Source of the DNA: DASVBE01 sp963770375
GTDB lineage: Bacteria > Actinomycetota > Actinomycetes > Streptosporangiales > Streptosporangiaceae
NCBI GenBank assembly: GCA_963770375.1
Contig: CAVYPM010000025.1
Location: 124,001 to 188,000, forward strand
Direction: 5' to 3'
DNA: 64,000 nt
The notes under the pieces: generated by a model
Seen by the model: the letters and a program-made list of their open reading frames with translations, nothing else
The model's database searches: none
What the model was told of the DNA's origin: nothing
Part shown: positions 1-8,023 of the stretch, piece by piece
Position numbering within the stretch: position 1 is the first letter of the stretch
Layout of the letters: the number at the start of each line of letters is the position of its first letter
Position numbers and translations under genes: made by a program

Positions 1-180
1 GGGCACGCCGCCGCGGACTACGCAGTAGGCCTGGCCCGCCATGCCGGGGCCCGCACGGCCGTGCTGTTCCACCACAAGCCGGACCGCACCGACGCTGCTC
101 TTGACGCGCTCGGCGCCCGGCTGGCCGGCCCGGGGGCGCCCGTCGTCGTGGCCGCTGAGCGGGACATACTGCAAACGTGA
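1..180 (+). CDS. 3' end of an MBL-fold metallo-hydrolase-like gene (partial)
   Basis: The window opens inside a gene. Only the last 59 codons are visible, ending with TGA at 178-180. The segment reads as an alpha/beta end piece with the motif LFHHKPDRTDAALD, which resembles the 'HH-P-x-x-TD-x-x-LD' element near the C-terminus of some MBL-fold hydrolases that act as phosphodiesterase- or lactonase-like enzymes. The metal-binding core lies outside the window, so the catalytic family cannot be confirmed. Its stop overlaps the GTG start of the next gene by four bases (GTGA), which implies translational coupling. Confidence 0.5.
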   Translation, partial: GHAAADYAVGLARHAGARTAVLFHHKPDRTDAALDALGARLAGPGAPVVVAAERDILQT

Positions 181-1631
181 CAGGACTCGATGCGGTCGTG
201 GTGGGCAGCGGGCCAAACGGCCTGGCCGCGGCCCTGACGCTGGCCCGCTCCGGCCTGCGGGTCGAGGTGCTGGAGGCGGCGGCCACCCCGGGCGGCGGCT
301 GCCGCACCGCCGCGCTGACCCTGCCCGGGTTCCGGCACGACGTGTGCTCGGCGGTGCATCCGCTGGCCGCCGGGTCGCCGTTCTTCCTCGGCACCGACCT
401 GGCCGGCCGCGGGGTGAAGCTGCTGTACCCGAAGGTGGCGTTCGCGCACCCGCTGGACGGCGGCCGGGCCGCCGCGGTCCACGGCAGCGTGGCCGACACG
501 GCGGCCGGGCTCGGCCGGGACGCCGCGGCCTACCGCCGGCTGCTCGGCCCGCTGGTGCGGCGGCGCGCGGACATCATGCCGGCCCTGCTGGCGCCGCTGC
601 GCGGCCTGCCCGAGCACGTGCCCGCGCTGATCCGGTTCGGGTCCCGCGGCCTCCTGCCCGCCTCGGTCCTGGCCCGCTGGTTCCGCACGGAGGAGGCCAG
701 GGGCCTGCTCGCCGGGGTGGCGGCCCACGCCATGCTGCCGCTGACCTCCCCGGCCACCGGGGGGTTCGGGCTGGTCCTGGCCATGCTGGCGCACTCGCCC
801 GGCTGGCCGGTGGCCGAAGGCGGCAGCGGCGAGATCGTCCGCGCGCTCACCGAGGAACTGGCCGAGCTCGGCGGCCGGGTAACGACCGGTGAGGATGTCC
901 GCAAGCTCGGCCAGCTGCCGCCCGCCCGGGTGACGATGTTCGACACCTCACCGCGCCAGTTCCTGGCCATCGCCGGCGACGAGGTGCCGCCGTCCTACCG
1001 GCGGGCGCTGAGCCGGTTCCGCTACGGGCCCGGGGTCTTCAAGGTCGACTGGGCCCTGTCCGGCCCGGTGCCGTGGACCGCGCCGGCCTGCCGCGAGGCG
1101 GGAACCGTGCACCTGGGCGGCACGTTCGCGGAGGTCGCGCACAGCGAGGCGGAGGTCGCCGCGGGCCGCCACCCGGACCGCCCGTACACGCTGATCGCCC
1201 AGGCCGGCGTGGTCGACCCGACCAGGGCCCCGGCCGGGCAGCACACGCTCTGGGGCTACTGCCACGTGCCCGCCGGCTCGGACCGGGATATGACCGGGGC
1301 CATCGAGGCTCAGGTAGAGCGGTTCGCGCCGGGCTTCAGGGATCTGATCCTGGCCCGCTCGGTTCGCACCGCGGCCGGGTACGAGGCCTACAACGCCAAC
1401 TTCGTCGGCGGCGACATCAACGCCGGCGCGGGGACCTTCTGGCAGACCGTGGCGCGGCCTGCGCCCCGGTGGAACCCGTACCGGACCGCGCTCAAGGGCG
1501 TCTACCTGTGCTCCGCGTCCACCCCGCCCGGCGGCGGCGTGCACGGCATGTGCGGGGTCAACGCGGCCCGCACAGCCCTGGCCGACCTGGGCCACTGGGT
1601 AGAGTCAGACGATGGCCGGGGGAGTCCATAG
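177..1631 (+). CDS. NAD(P)/FAD-dependent oxidoreductase, phytoene desaturase (CrtI)-like
   Basis: The 484-residue protein starts with a Rossmann FAD-binding motif (VVGSGPNGLAAALTLARSG, about residues 8-26) followed by an acidic strand end (VEVLEA), as in the CrtI/amine-oxidase-like flavoprotein family. The C-terminal GGGVHGMCGVNAA element (about 455-467) is the FAD-binding signature shared by phytoene desaturase-like proteins. No carotenoid genes are nearby, so the substrate is unknown; many actinobacterial members of this family are not carotenoid enzymes. The GTG start overlaps the upstream stop by 4 nt, and its own end overlaps the downstream cyclase-type gene by 20 nt, so the three probably form one transcription unit. 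Confidence 0.85.
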   Translation: MTGLDAVVVGSGPNGLAAALTLARSGLRVEVLEAAATPGGGCRTAALTLPGFRHDVCSAVHPLAAGSPFFLGTDLAGRGVKLLYPKVAFAHPLDGGRAAAVHGSVADTAAGLGRDAAAYRRLLGPLVRRRADIMPALLAPLRGLPEHVPALIRFGSRGLLPASVLARWFRTEEARGLLAGVAAHAMLPLTSPATGGFGLVLAMLAHSPGWPVAEGGSGEIVRALTEELAELGGRVTTGEDVRKLGQLPPARVTMFDTSPRQFLAIAGDEVPPSYRRALSRFRYGPGVFKVDWALSGPVPWTAPACREAGTVHLGGTFAEVAHSEAEVAAGRHPDRPYTLIAQAGVVDPTRAPAGQHTLWGYCHVPAGSDRDMTGAIEAQVERFAPGFRDLILARSVRTAAGYEAYNANFVGGDINAGAGTFWQTVARPAPRWNPYRTALKGVYLCSASTPPGGGVHGMCGVNAARTALADLGHWVESDDGRGSP

Positions 1632-4296
1632 CGGCCGGGGGGAGCTGCCCGCCGGCACCGTCACCATGCTCTTCAGTGATATGGAGGGCTCGACCCGGCT
1701 GCTGGCCAGGCTCGGTGACGGCTACGGTGACCTGCTGTCGGCCCAGCGCGGGCTGCAGCGCGAGGCGTTCGGCCGCCATAACGGCACCGAGCTCGGCACC
1801 GAGGGAGACAGCTTCTTCGTCGTCTTCGGCTCGGCCGCGGACGCGGTAGCAGCCTGCGCGGAGGCCCAGCGCAGCCTGGCCGGCCGGGACTGGCCCGGTG
1901 GTGCGGTGCCCCGCATCCGGATGGGCCTGCACACCGGCGAGCCCACCCAGCACGACGACGGCTATATCGGCATGGACGTCCACCGGGCCGCGCGGATCGC
2001 TGCCGCTGCGCATGGCGGCCAGGTGGTCATGTCCGACGCCACCTGGCAGCTGGCCGCCGCGAAACTGCCCGGGACCCGCGCTGCCGACCTGGGCTGGCAC
2101 CGGCTGAAGGACATCGCCGAGCCTGAGCACCTGCATCAGCTGCTGATCGACGGCCTGCCGCCCCAGTTCCCGCCGCTGCGCAGCCTGGGCCACCGCGGCA
2201 GCCTGCCCGAGCCGCCCGCCCCGCTGCTCGGCCGCGACACCGATCTTGCCGCCGTGACCGAGCTGGCCGGCGGTGCCGGCGCGGCCCGGATCGTGACCCT
2301 GACCGGGCCCGGCGGGGTCGGCAAGTCCCGGCTGGCGCTCGCCGTGGCCCGGGCGTTCGATCACCGCTTCGCGGACGGTGTCTACTTCGTCCCCCTGGCA
2401 ACGGTCCAGGAGGCACCGGTGATGTGGACCACCATCGCCGAGAGCCTGGGGGTGACCGGGGACGGCCGGTCCCCGCCTACGTTCTTCGAGCACATCGCGG
2501 GCCGCCAGGCGCTGCTCATCCTGGACAACCTGGAGCAGCTGCCCGCGGCCAGCCAGGTGGTGGCCGACCTGGCTGCGGCTGCGCCCCAGCTGACCGTGCT
2601 GGCTACCTCACGGCGGCCGCTGCGGATACCCGGCGAGCACGAGTACCCGGTCGGGCCGCTGCCGGTCAGGTACCCGGCCAGCCAGGACGGTCCCGGGGAC
2701 GGTGCGGTGGAGCTGTTCGCCCAGTACGCCCGGATGGTCCGCCCGGACTTCACGGTGACCGCCGCCAACGCCGCCGACGTGGTCGCTATCTGCACCCGGC
2801 TGGACGGCCTGCCGCTGGCCCTGGAGCTGGCCGCGGCCCGGGTGCGGCTGCTCAGCCCGAAGGCGCTGCTCGCCCGGCTCGGCGGCAGCCTGGAGTTCGA
2901 GGCGGGCAGCGCCGGGCGGCCGGACCGTCACCGCACCCTTCGCGACACCATCGGGTGGAGCTATGACCTGCTTGACCCGGGGCTCCAGGCCTTCTTCCGG
3001 CGGATCGCCGTCTTTTCCGGCGGTGCCGACCTGGCCGCGGTGCAGGCGGTCGTGGCCGGCCAGGGGGACGTGCTCGAACCGATCGCGGCGCTGACCGAAG
3101 CGGGCCTGGCCATCGTCACCGACGATCAGGACGGCGAGCCCCGGCTCGGGCTGCTGCAGACGATCAGGGACTATGCGCTTGACCGGCTGACCGAGGCCGG
3201 CGAGCAGGCCACGGCCCAGGCGGCGCACGCGTCGTACTACGCGGAGCTGGCCGAGACGGTGGCCCCGGACCTGCAGGGACCCCGGCCGCTGGCCGCCAGG
3301 GACCGGCTGGAGACCGAGCTCGACAACATCCGGGCCGCGCTGACCTGGTGCCTGGGTCCCCCGGCCAGTGCGGCGCCGGAGCCGGGCCCGGCCGGGACGG
3401 GCCCGGCTGGGCCCGAGCCGGTGGCCCTGGGGCTGCGGCTCTGCCAGGCGATGAGCTGGTTCTGGTACGCCCGCGGCTATACCGACGAGGGCCGCGACTG
3501 GCAGCGCCGGGCGGCGGCCGCCGCGGCCAGCCGCGGCGGCCCGGAACTGGCTCAGGCCCTGCACGGGCTGGCTGTGCTGCTGCTCCAGCAGGGCGAGGTC
3601 GATGAGGCCAGCGACGCGCTGCAGACCTGCCTGGGGATCTGGCGGGAGCAGGGCAACCAGTCCCGGGTGGCGATGGAGCTGTGCAGCCTGGGCGTGGCCC
3701 GCTGGACCCTCGGCGACCTGCCGGGTGCCCGGGCGCTGCTGCAGGAGAGCATCGACCTGGCCCACGCGATCGGTGAGCCGGACCGGGAGTCGACCGCGCT
3801 CGGCAACCTCGGTGTGCTCGAGGTGCATGACAACCACCCGGAGCGGGCCACCGAGCTGCTGGAGCAGGCGCTGGCCATCGACGTGCGGCTGGGCCGGACC
3901 TGGGCCAGCGCGGTGGTGCGGGCCAATCTGGCCGGCGCCCTGCTGCGCGCGGGCCGGGTGCCGGAGGCGTACGGGTCACTGCGCGAGCACGCCGCCGGGA
4001 TACTCGCGTTCGGCGACCTTGAGCTGACCATCGACGTCCTCGAGCTGCTGGCGTCGGCCTTCGCCCTGCTCGGTGACCCGCCGCGGGCCGCCTGGCTGCT
4101 GGGCTGCGCCGAAGCGCTGCGCGATCAGGCCGGGATGCCGCGAGCCGTGCCCGACGAGGACCTGCTGGCCGAGTTCACCGGGGCGGCCAGGGCCGCGGTC
4201 AGCGCCGCGGTGTGGGACGGGCAGTACCGGGCCGGCCGGGCGGTGACCCCGGCCGAGGCGGTGGCCGCCGCCGTTGCCGCGGGCCCCTCGGGCTAG
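1612..4296 (+). CDS. Class III adenylate/guanylate cyclase domain + NB-ARC-type ATPase + TPR regulator
   Basis: This is an 894-residue cytosolic multidomain protein. Residues about 15-180 form a class III nucleotide cyclase domain: metal-binding Asp in LFSDMEGSTRLL and in GTEGDSFFVVF, followed by IRMGLHTGEP. A P-loop follows (TGPGGVGKSRLAL, about 230-242), then a Walker B-like LLILDNLEQL (about 301-310) and a conserved GLPLALELAAARV block, typical of NB-ARC/STAND ATPases. The C-terminal third is TPR-like (VAMELCSLGVARWTLGD). I see no LuxR or OmpR DNA-binding domain, so it may signal by cAMP/cGMP or protein contact. Its TAG stop shares the tetranucleotide CTAG with the stop of the convergent glucosidase gene. 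Confidence 0.85.
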   Translation: MAGGVHSGRGELPAGTVTMLFSDMEGSTRLLARLGDGYGDLLSAQRGLQREAFGRHNGTELGTEGDSFFVVFGSAADAVAACAEAQRSLAGRDWPGGAVPRIRMGLHTGEPTQHDDGYIGMDVHRAARIAAAAHGGQVVMSDATWQLAAAKLPGTRAADLGWHRLKDIAEPEHLHQLLIDGLPPQFPPLRSLGHRGSLPEPPAPLLGRDTDLAAVTELAGGAGAARIVTLTGPGGVGKSRLALAVARAFDHRFADGVYFVPLATVQEAPVMWTTIAESLGVTGDGRSPPTFFEHIAGRQALLILDNLEQLPAASQVVADLAAAAPQLTVLATSRRPLRIPGEHEYPVGPLPVRYPASQDGPGDGAVELFAQYARMVRPDFTVTAANAADVVAICTRLDGLPLALELAAARVRLLSPKALLARLGGSLEFEAGSAGRPDRHRTLRDTIGWSYDLLDPGLQAFFRRIAVFSGGADLAAVQAVVAGQGDVLEPIAALTEAGLAIVTDDQDGEPRLGLLQTIRDYALDRLTEAGEQATAQAAHASYYAELAETVAPDLQGPRPLAARDRLETELDNIRAALTWCLGPPASAAPEPGPAGTGPAGPEPVALGLRLCQAMSWFWYARGYTDEGRDWQRRAAAAAASRGGPELAQALHGLAVLLLQQGEVDEASDALQTCLGIWREQGNQSRVAMELCSLGVARWTLGDLPGARALLQESIDLAHAIGEPDRESTALGNLGVLEVHDNHPERATELLEQALAIDVRLGRTWASAVVRANLAGALLRAGRVPEAYGSLREHAAGILAFGDLELTIDVLELLASAFALLGDPPRAAWLLGCAEALRDQAGMPRAVPDEDLLAEFTGAARAAVSAAVWDGQYRAGRAVTPAEAVAAAVAAGPSG

Positions 4297-5648
4297 CGCT
4301 GGGCGGCGATGAAGTCGCGAAACCAGGCGAACGAGGCCTTGGGCGTGCGCTTCTGGGTTTCGAAGTCGACGTGCACCAGGCCGAACCGCTGGTGGAAGCC
4401 CTCGGCCCACTCGAAGTTGTCGATCAGCGACCAGACCAGGTAGCCGCGGACGTCCACGCCGGCCGTGATCGCGTCGTGCACCGCGCGCAGGTGGCTGTCG
4501 AGATAGCGGATGCGCGGCTGGTCGGGCACGGTGCCGTCGGGGCCGACCGTGTCCTCCACAGAGCAGCCGTTCTCGGTGATCCACACCGGCGGGAGAGCGG
4601 CGCCGTACCTGTCCCGCAGCGACACCAGCAGTTCGGTGAACGCGGCCGGGACCACCGGCCAGCCGAACGCGGTTACCGGGTAACCCTCGATCTCCTCCAG
4701 CCGGAACGGCAGCGGGCCGTCCGGCTCGGCGGCCAGCCGCGTCGGCCGGTAGTAGTTCACCCCGAGCATGTCCAGCGGTGCGGAGATGACGGCCAGGTCG
4801 CCGTCCTTGACCACGCCCGGCCCGCCCGGGCCGTCCGTCCCCCAGCCGTAGGCGGACAGGTCCGGGTACTGGCCGGTCAGCACCGGGTCGGTGAACAGCC
4901 AGTTCTGCAGCACGTCGTAGGCCGCCGTCGCGGCGGCGTCGGCCGGGCTGGTGCTGGCCGGCCAGGCCGGTGAGTAGTTGTTGGTCAGCGCCACCTGGCG
5001 CACGCCGGCGGACCGCAGCGCCGCGGTGGCCAGCCCGTGGCCGAGCAGCAGGTGGTGCGCGGCCGGCAGGGCAGTGCCCAGCAGGGTCCGCCCGGGCGCG
5101 TGGGTGCCGATCGCGTAGCCCAGCGTCATCAGCACGAACGGCTCGTTCAGCGTGATCCACAGCGGGATCCGGTCGGCCAGCCGGCCAGCGGCGATCTCCG
5201 CGTACTCGGCGAACCGGTACGCGGTGTCCCGGTTCATCCAGCCGCCCTCGTCCTCCAGGTGCTGCGGCAGGTCCCAGTGGAACAGCGTCGGCACCGGGGT
5301 GATCCCGCGCTCGAGAAGCGCGTCCGTGAGCCGGTCGTAGAAATCAAGCCCGGCCCGGTTGGCCGACCCCTCGCCGAACGGCTGGATCCGGGTCCAGGCC
5401 AGCGACAGCCGGTAGGCTCCGATACCGAGGTCCGCCATCAGCGCGACGTCCTCCGGCCAGCGGTGATAGTGGTCCGCGGCCACGTCCCCGGTGTGCCCGT
5501 CCCGGATAGCGCCAGGCTTCCGGCAGAACGTGTCCCAGGTAGACGCGTGGCGGCCATCCTCGGCCACCGCACCCTCGATCTGGTACGCCGCGGTGGCCAC
5601 GCCCCACGTGAACCCGGCCGGGAAAGACGGCATCGGAAGCTCAGTCAC
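4293..5648 (-). CDS. GH1 family beta-glucosidase
   Basis: The 451-residue protein is a full-length glycoside hydrolase family 1 enzyme. The acid/base motif LNEP (in WITLNEPFVLM) and the nucleophile motif ITENG (in VWITENGCSVEDT) are both intact, and the N-terminus FPAGFTWGVATAAYQIEGA is the standard GH1 start. It should hydrolyse beta-glucosides or related beta-linked disaccharides in the cytosol, since no signal peptide is visible. I chose the GTG at 5648, not upstream ATG codons, because homology begins just after it and a TACGAT -10 box lies 6 nt before it, suggesting a leaderless mRNA. No LacI-type regulator or sugar transporter is adjacent. Confidence 0.93.
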   Translation of the reverse strand: MTELPMPSFPAGFTWGVATAAYQIEGAVAEDGRHASTWDTFCRKPGAIRDGHTGDVAADHYHRWPEDVALMADLGIGAYRLSLAWTRIQPFGEGSANRAGLDFYDRLTDALLERGITPVPTLFHWDLPQHLEDEGGWMNRDTAYRFAEYAEIAAGRLADRIPLWITLNEPFVLMTLGYAIGTHAPGRTLLGTALPAAHHLLLGHGLATAALRSAGVRQVALTNNYSPAWPASTSPADAAATAAYDVLQNWLFTDPVLTGQYPDLSAYGWGTDGPGGPGVVKDGDLAVISAPLDMLGVNYYRPTRLAAEPDGPLPFRLEEIEGYPVTAFGWPVVPAAFTELLVSLRDRYGAALPPVWITENGCSVEDTVGPDGTVPDQPRIRYLDSHLRAVHDAITAGVDVRGYLVWSLIDNFEWAEGFHQRFGLVHVDFETQKRTPKASFAWFRDFIAAQR

Positions 5649-5654
5649 CCGCTG

Positions 5655-5660
5655 ATCGTA
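5655..5660 (-). promoter_or_regulatory. -10 box of leaderless GH1 promoter
   Basis: TACGAT on the minus strand ends 6 nt before the GTG start of the beta-glucosidase. No Shine-Dalgarno sequence is present, so transcription probably begins at or beside the start codon. The -35 region is not clearly recognisable. Confidence 0.45.
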
Positions 5661-5766
5661 GCCATCAGCTGGCTGGGGACCGTGCCGGGTGCCGGGCCGC
5701 CTTGACCGCGACCGACAGGCCAGCAATGTCAAGCGACCTTTACAAGGCCGCGGGCGGGCGATGGCT

Positions 5767-5772
5767 TACGCT
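5767..5772 (+). promoter_or_regulatory. -10 box of leaderless GNAT gene promoter
   Basis: TACGCT lies 6 nt before ATG 5779, the same geometry as for the divergent glucosidase gene. This favours ATG 5779 over the in-frame ATG at 5761, which overlaps the presumed promoter. Confidence 0.45.
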
Positions 5773-5778
5773 CGGCGG

Positions 5779-6237
5779 ATGAGCAGCGATGCGTTCGTTC
5801 CCGCGGACTTTGAGGTGCCGCTTGAGCTCGTCAGCGGGACGTTCCGGCTGGAGCCGCTCGGGCCGCAGCACAACGAGCCCGACTTCGCCGCCTGGACGTC
5901 CAGCGCCGACCACATCCATTCGACCCCGGGCTGGGTCGGGCACGACTGGCCGGACCTGTCGATGACCCTCCAGGACAACATGGGCGACCTTGTGCGGCAC
6001 GCCAGGGACTTCGAGGAGCGGCAGGGGTTCACCTACACGGTGGAGGAAGCCGGCAGCGGGGAGACCATCGGCTGCGTGTACATCTACCCGCCCAAAGCGG
6101 CGGCCGACGGCGACGCGCGGGTCAAGTCCTGGGTCCGCGCCGACCGGGCCGGCCTGGACCCGGTGCTGTACCGGGCCGTGCGCGACTGGCTGGTCAGGGA
6201 CTGGCCGTTCACCAGTTTCCAGTACGACGAGCGCTGA
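5779..6237 (+). CDS. GNAT-like N-acetyltransferase family protein
   Basis: The 152-residue protein has the layout of an actinobacterial GNAT subfamily: an N-terminal LVSGTFRLEPLGPQHNEPDF segment, a central AAWTSSADHIHSTPGW, then ETIGCVYIYPP and a C-terminal VKSWVRADRAGLDPVLY strand/helix. It probably transfers an acyl group from acyl-CoA, but no substrate can be inferred. The stop codon TGA is created at the junction of a perfect 16-bp tandem duplication (6221-6252), so the C-terminus may be shorter than in an ancestral form. It is convergent with the CU044_5270 gene and followed by a strong hairpin. Confidence 0.7.
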   Translation: MSSDAFVPADFEVPLELVSGTFRLEPLGPQHNEPDFAAWTSSADHIHSTPGWVGHDWPDLSMTLQDNMGDLVRHARDFEERQGFTYTVEEAGSGETIGCVYIYPPKAAADGDARVKSWVRADRAGLDPVLYRAVRDWLVRDWPFTSFQYDER

Positions 6238-6252
6238 GTACGACGAGCGCTG
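6221..6252 (+). repeat. Perfect 16-bp tandem duplication across a stop codon
   Basis: AGTACGACGAGCGCTG occurs twice head to tail (6221-6236 and 6237-6252). The TGA stop of the GNAT gene spans the junction of the two units. Confidence 0.9.
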
Positions 6253-6289
6253 GCCGGCGCCGGCCCCCGGGGGACGGCGCCGGCCAGCG
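6248..6289. terminator. Convergent hairpin terminator
   Basis: Perfect 15-bp arms (6248-6262 and 6275-6289) with a 12-nt GC-rich loop sit between the convergent GNAT and CU044_5270 genes. No U-tract follows, which is common for high-GC actinobacterial terminators. It could serve both strands. Confidence 0.65.
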
Positions 6290-6295
6290 TGCGCG

Positions 6296-7258
6296 CTAGT
6301 GGCCCTGGCCAGCGGGCGGGACGACCCCCGGCCCGGACACCAGTTCCTGCCGCTGCACCACCGGCCCGGGCAGCTTGATCGGCTGGCCCGGGTGCTGAGC
6401 GACGACCTGGTAGGTCCGGAACGCGAACGTGTGCGGGTCCATCACGATCGCCAGCCGGGTCACACTGCCCTGGGAGAGCAGGAACCCGACTCCGGGCCGC
6501 CCCGTCGTGTCGATGAAGTGGCTGTAGGCGGTCACCCCCGGGATGAGACCGACCGCACGGAGCAGGTTCGCGGCGATCCGCGGCGGCATCCGGTAGCTCT
6601 CCAGCAGCTCACCCGCGGCGTCGAAGGCCTTCTCCGCGTCGGACGGGAAACCCCGCATCGGCAGCCCGGCCAGGAAGCGCTCCAGCGCCCGCGGGTCGCG
6701 GGGCAGCGAGCCCAGCTGGCCGTAGGCGACGGGAAGCGGCCCGCCCATGAAGCCCACGGAGTCGCCGATCGGGATCGGCAGGCCGATCAGCGGCCCGGGG
6801 ATGAACTTCAGCTTGCCGCGCAGCAGCCACGCCGCCTTGCTGTCGTCGGCGGTGGTCCACACCTGGAACGGGCCCGACGGCTTGCCGCCGATGGCCACCC
6901 CCGCCGAGTAGATCCACTGGCCGGGCGGGACCGGCGGCGTGGCCTCGGCCGCGGCGGCCGACCGGTAGGAAAGCTCAGCCACGGTCAGGCCGTGCGCCGC
7001 AGGCGGGGCCGGTCCTGACTGGGTGACCAGCACCGCGGTCAGCCCGGCGGCGACGGTCAGCGACAGCCCGCCGGCCAGGACCGCCCGCCGGGGCCGCAGC
7101 GGCCCGGCCCCGCGGCGGTAGTCCGCGCGCCCGGCCGGGGCCGGCGTCCCGGCCTGCTCTGCCCTGATCGCCTCCAGCAGCGCGCTCTGCGCGCGGCCGC
7201 CGGACGGGTCCGCGGGCACGCCGGCCCGCATCCGGGCCAGCTCGTCCATCTCGTTCAC
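6296..7258 (-). CDS. CU044_5270 family membrane-anchored protein, sigma-factor partner
   Basis: The 320-residue protein has an N-terminal cytosolic stretch (MDELARMRAGVPAD), a single membrane segment around residues 58-80 (RRAVLAGGLSLTVAAGLTAV) and a long extracytoplasmic domain with RMPPRIAANLLRAVGLIPGV and GVGFLL elements typical of the CU044_5270 family. Members usually follow an ECF sigma-factor gene, as here, and may act as membrane partners or sensors. No zinc-binding HxxxCxxC anti-sigma motif is seen. The GTG start at 7258 overlaps the sigma gene stop by 4 nt (GTGA), so the two are translationally coupled. Confidence 0.8.
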   Translation of the reverse strand: MNEMDELARMRAGVPADPSGGRAQSALLEAIRAEQAGTPAPAGRADYRRGAGPLRPRRAVLAGGLSLTVAAGLTAVLVTQSGPAPPAAHGLTVAELSYRSAAAAEATPPVPPGQWIYSAGVAIGGKPSGPFQVWTTADDSKAAWLLRGKLKFIPGPLIGLPIPIGDSVGFMGGPLPVAYGQLGSLPRDPRALERFLAGLPMRGFPSDAEKAFDAAGELLESYRMPPRIAANLLRAVGLIPGVTAYSHFIDTTGRPGVGFLLSQGSVTRLAIVMDPHTFAFRTYQVVAQHPGQPIKLPGPVVQRQELVSGPGVVPPAGQGH

Positions 7259-7932
7259 GGGGTGTCTCCTTGCTGATCCTGCGGGATGTCCTGGTCGGCC
7301 AGCGCCTGCCGGAGCCGGGCCCGGGCCCGGCTGATCCGGGACCTGACCGTGCCCACCGGCACGCCCAGGCTGGTCGCGGCCTGCTCGTAGGTCAGGTCGC
7401 CCCAGGCGACCAGCAGCAGCGCGTTCCGGTGCGCGGCGGGCAGCCGGGCCAGCGCGGCAGCCAGCGGCCGGGCCGTGCCCGCCGCGGTGACCCGGGCCTC
7501 GACCTCGTCGGTGAACGGCTCGGTGACCGGGTCGGCGCCCGTCCTGGCCAGCGCCCGGTACATCCGGACCTCGGCCCGGCGGTGCCGCCCGATCAGGTTT
7601 GTCGCGATGCCGTAGAGCCACGGCCGGGCGTCCGGCTGGCTGGACTGATACCTGTGGCGCTGGCGGAACGCGGTCAGGAACACCTCGGCCACGATGTCCT
7701 CGGCCACATGGGAGCCCAGCCGGCGGGCCACATACCGGTGCAGCGCCCCGGAGTGCCGCCGGAACAGCGCCGCGAACTGCTCGGGCTCCGCCTCCGACCG
7801 CCGGATGAGGTCGGCGTCGCAGGCCTCGCCGGGCGGCTCCGGCGGGGCGAGGGAGCTGAGGGAGCCGGATGAGCCGGATGAGCCCGGCGGCGTCGCCGGT
7901 CCCGCCCGGCCCGGCGGGATATTTACGTTCAT
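7255..7932 (-). CDS. ECF (sigma-70 family) RNA polymerase sigma factor
   Basis: The 225-residue protein carries region 2 (DLIRRSEAEPEQFAALFRRH through ARPWLYGIATNLIGRHRRAE, about 45-120) and region 4 (LPAAHRNALLLVAWGDLTYE, then VPVGTVRSRISRARARLRQA, about 165-215). It redirects RNA polymerase to a small regulon. The ATG at 7932 was chosen because GGAAGG lies 7 nt upstream and the homology starts after a Gly/Ser-rich N-terminal tail of about 40 residues. The downstream CU044_5270 gene overlaps by 4 nt and is its likely partner. Confidence 0.9.
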   Translation of the reverse strand: MNVNIPPGRAGPATPPGSSGSSGSLSSLAPPEPPGEACDADLIRRSEAEPEQFAALFRRHSGALHRYVARRLGSHVAEDIVAEVFLTAFRQRHRYQSSQPDARPWLYGIATNLIGRHRRAEVRMYRALARTGADPVTEPFTDEVEARVTAAGTARPLAAALARLPAAHRNALLLVAWGDLTYEQAATSLGVPVGTVRSRISRARARLRQALADQDIPQDQQGDTP

Positions 7933-8023
7933 GGGCTGCCTTCCGGATGCCGGGGCTGACACCCGTGATTGCCCGCAGCGGCCCGGGCGGTTCCCGCCCG
8001 CGGGGGTAAGCCTTCCTGGCCGG

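Noticed and set aside
948..1595. Long antisense ORFs opposite most genes
   Set aside because: High third-position GC creates long open frames on the opposite strand. They lack ribosome-binding sites, domain motifs and normal composition.
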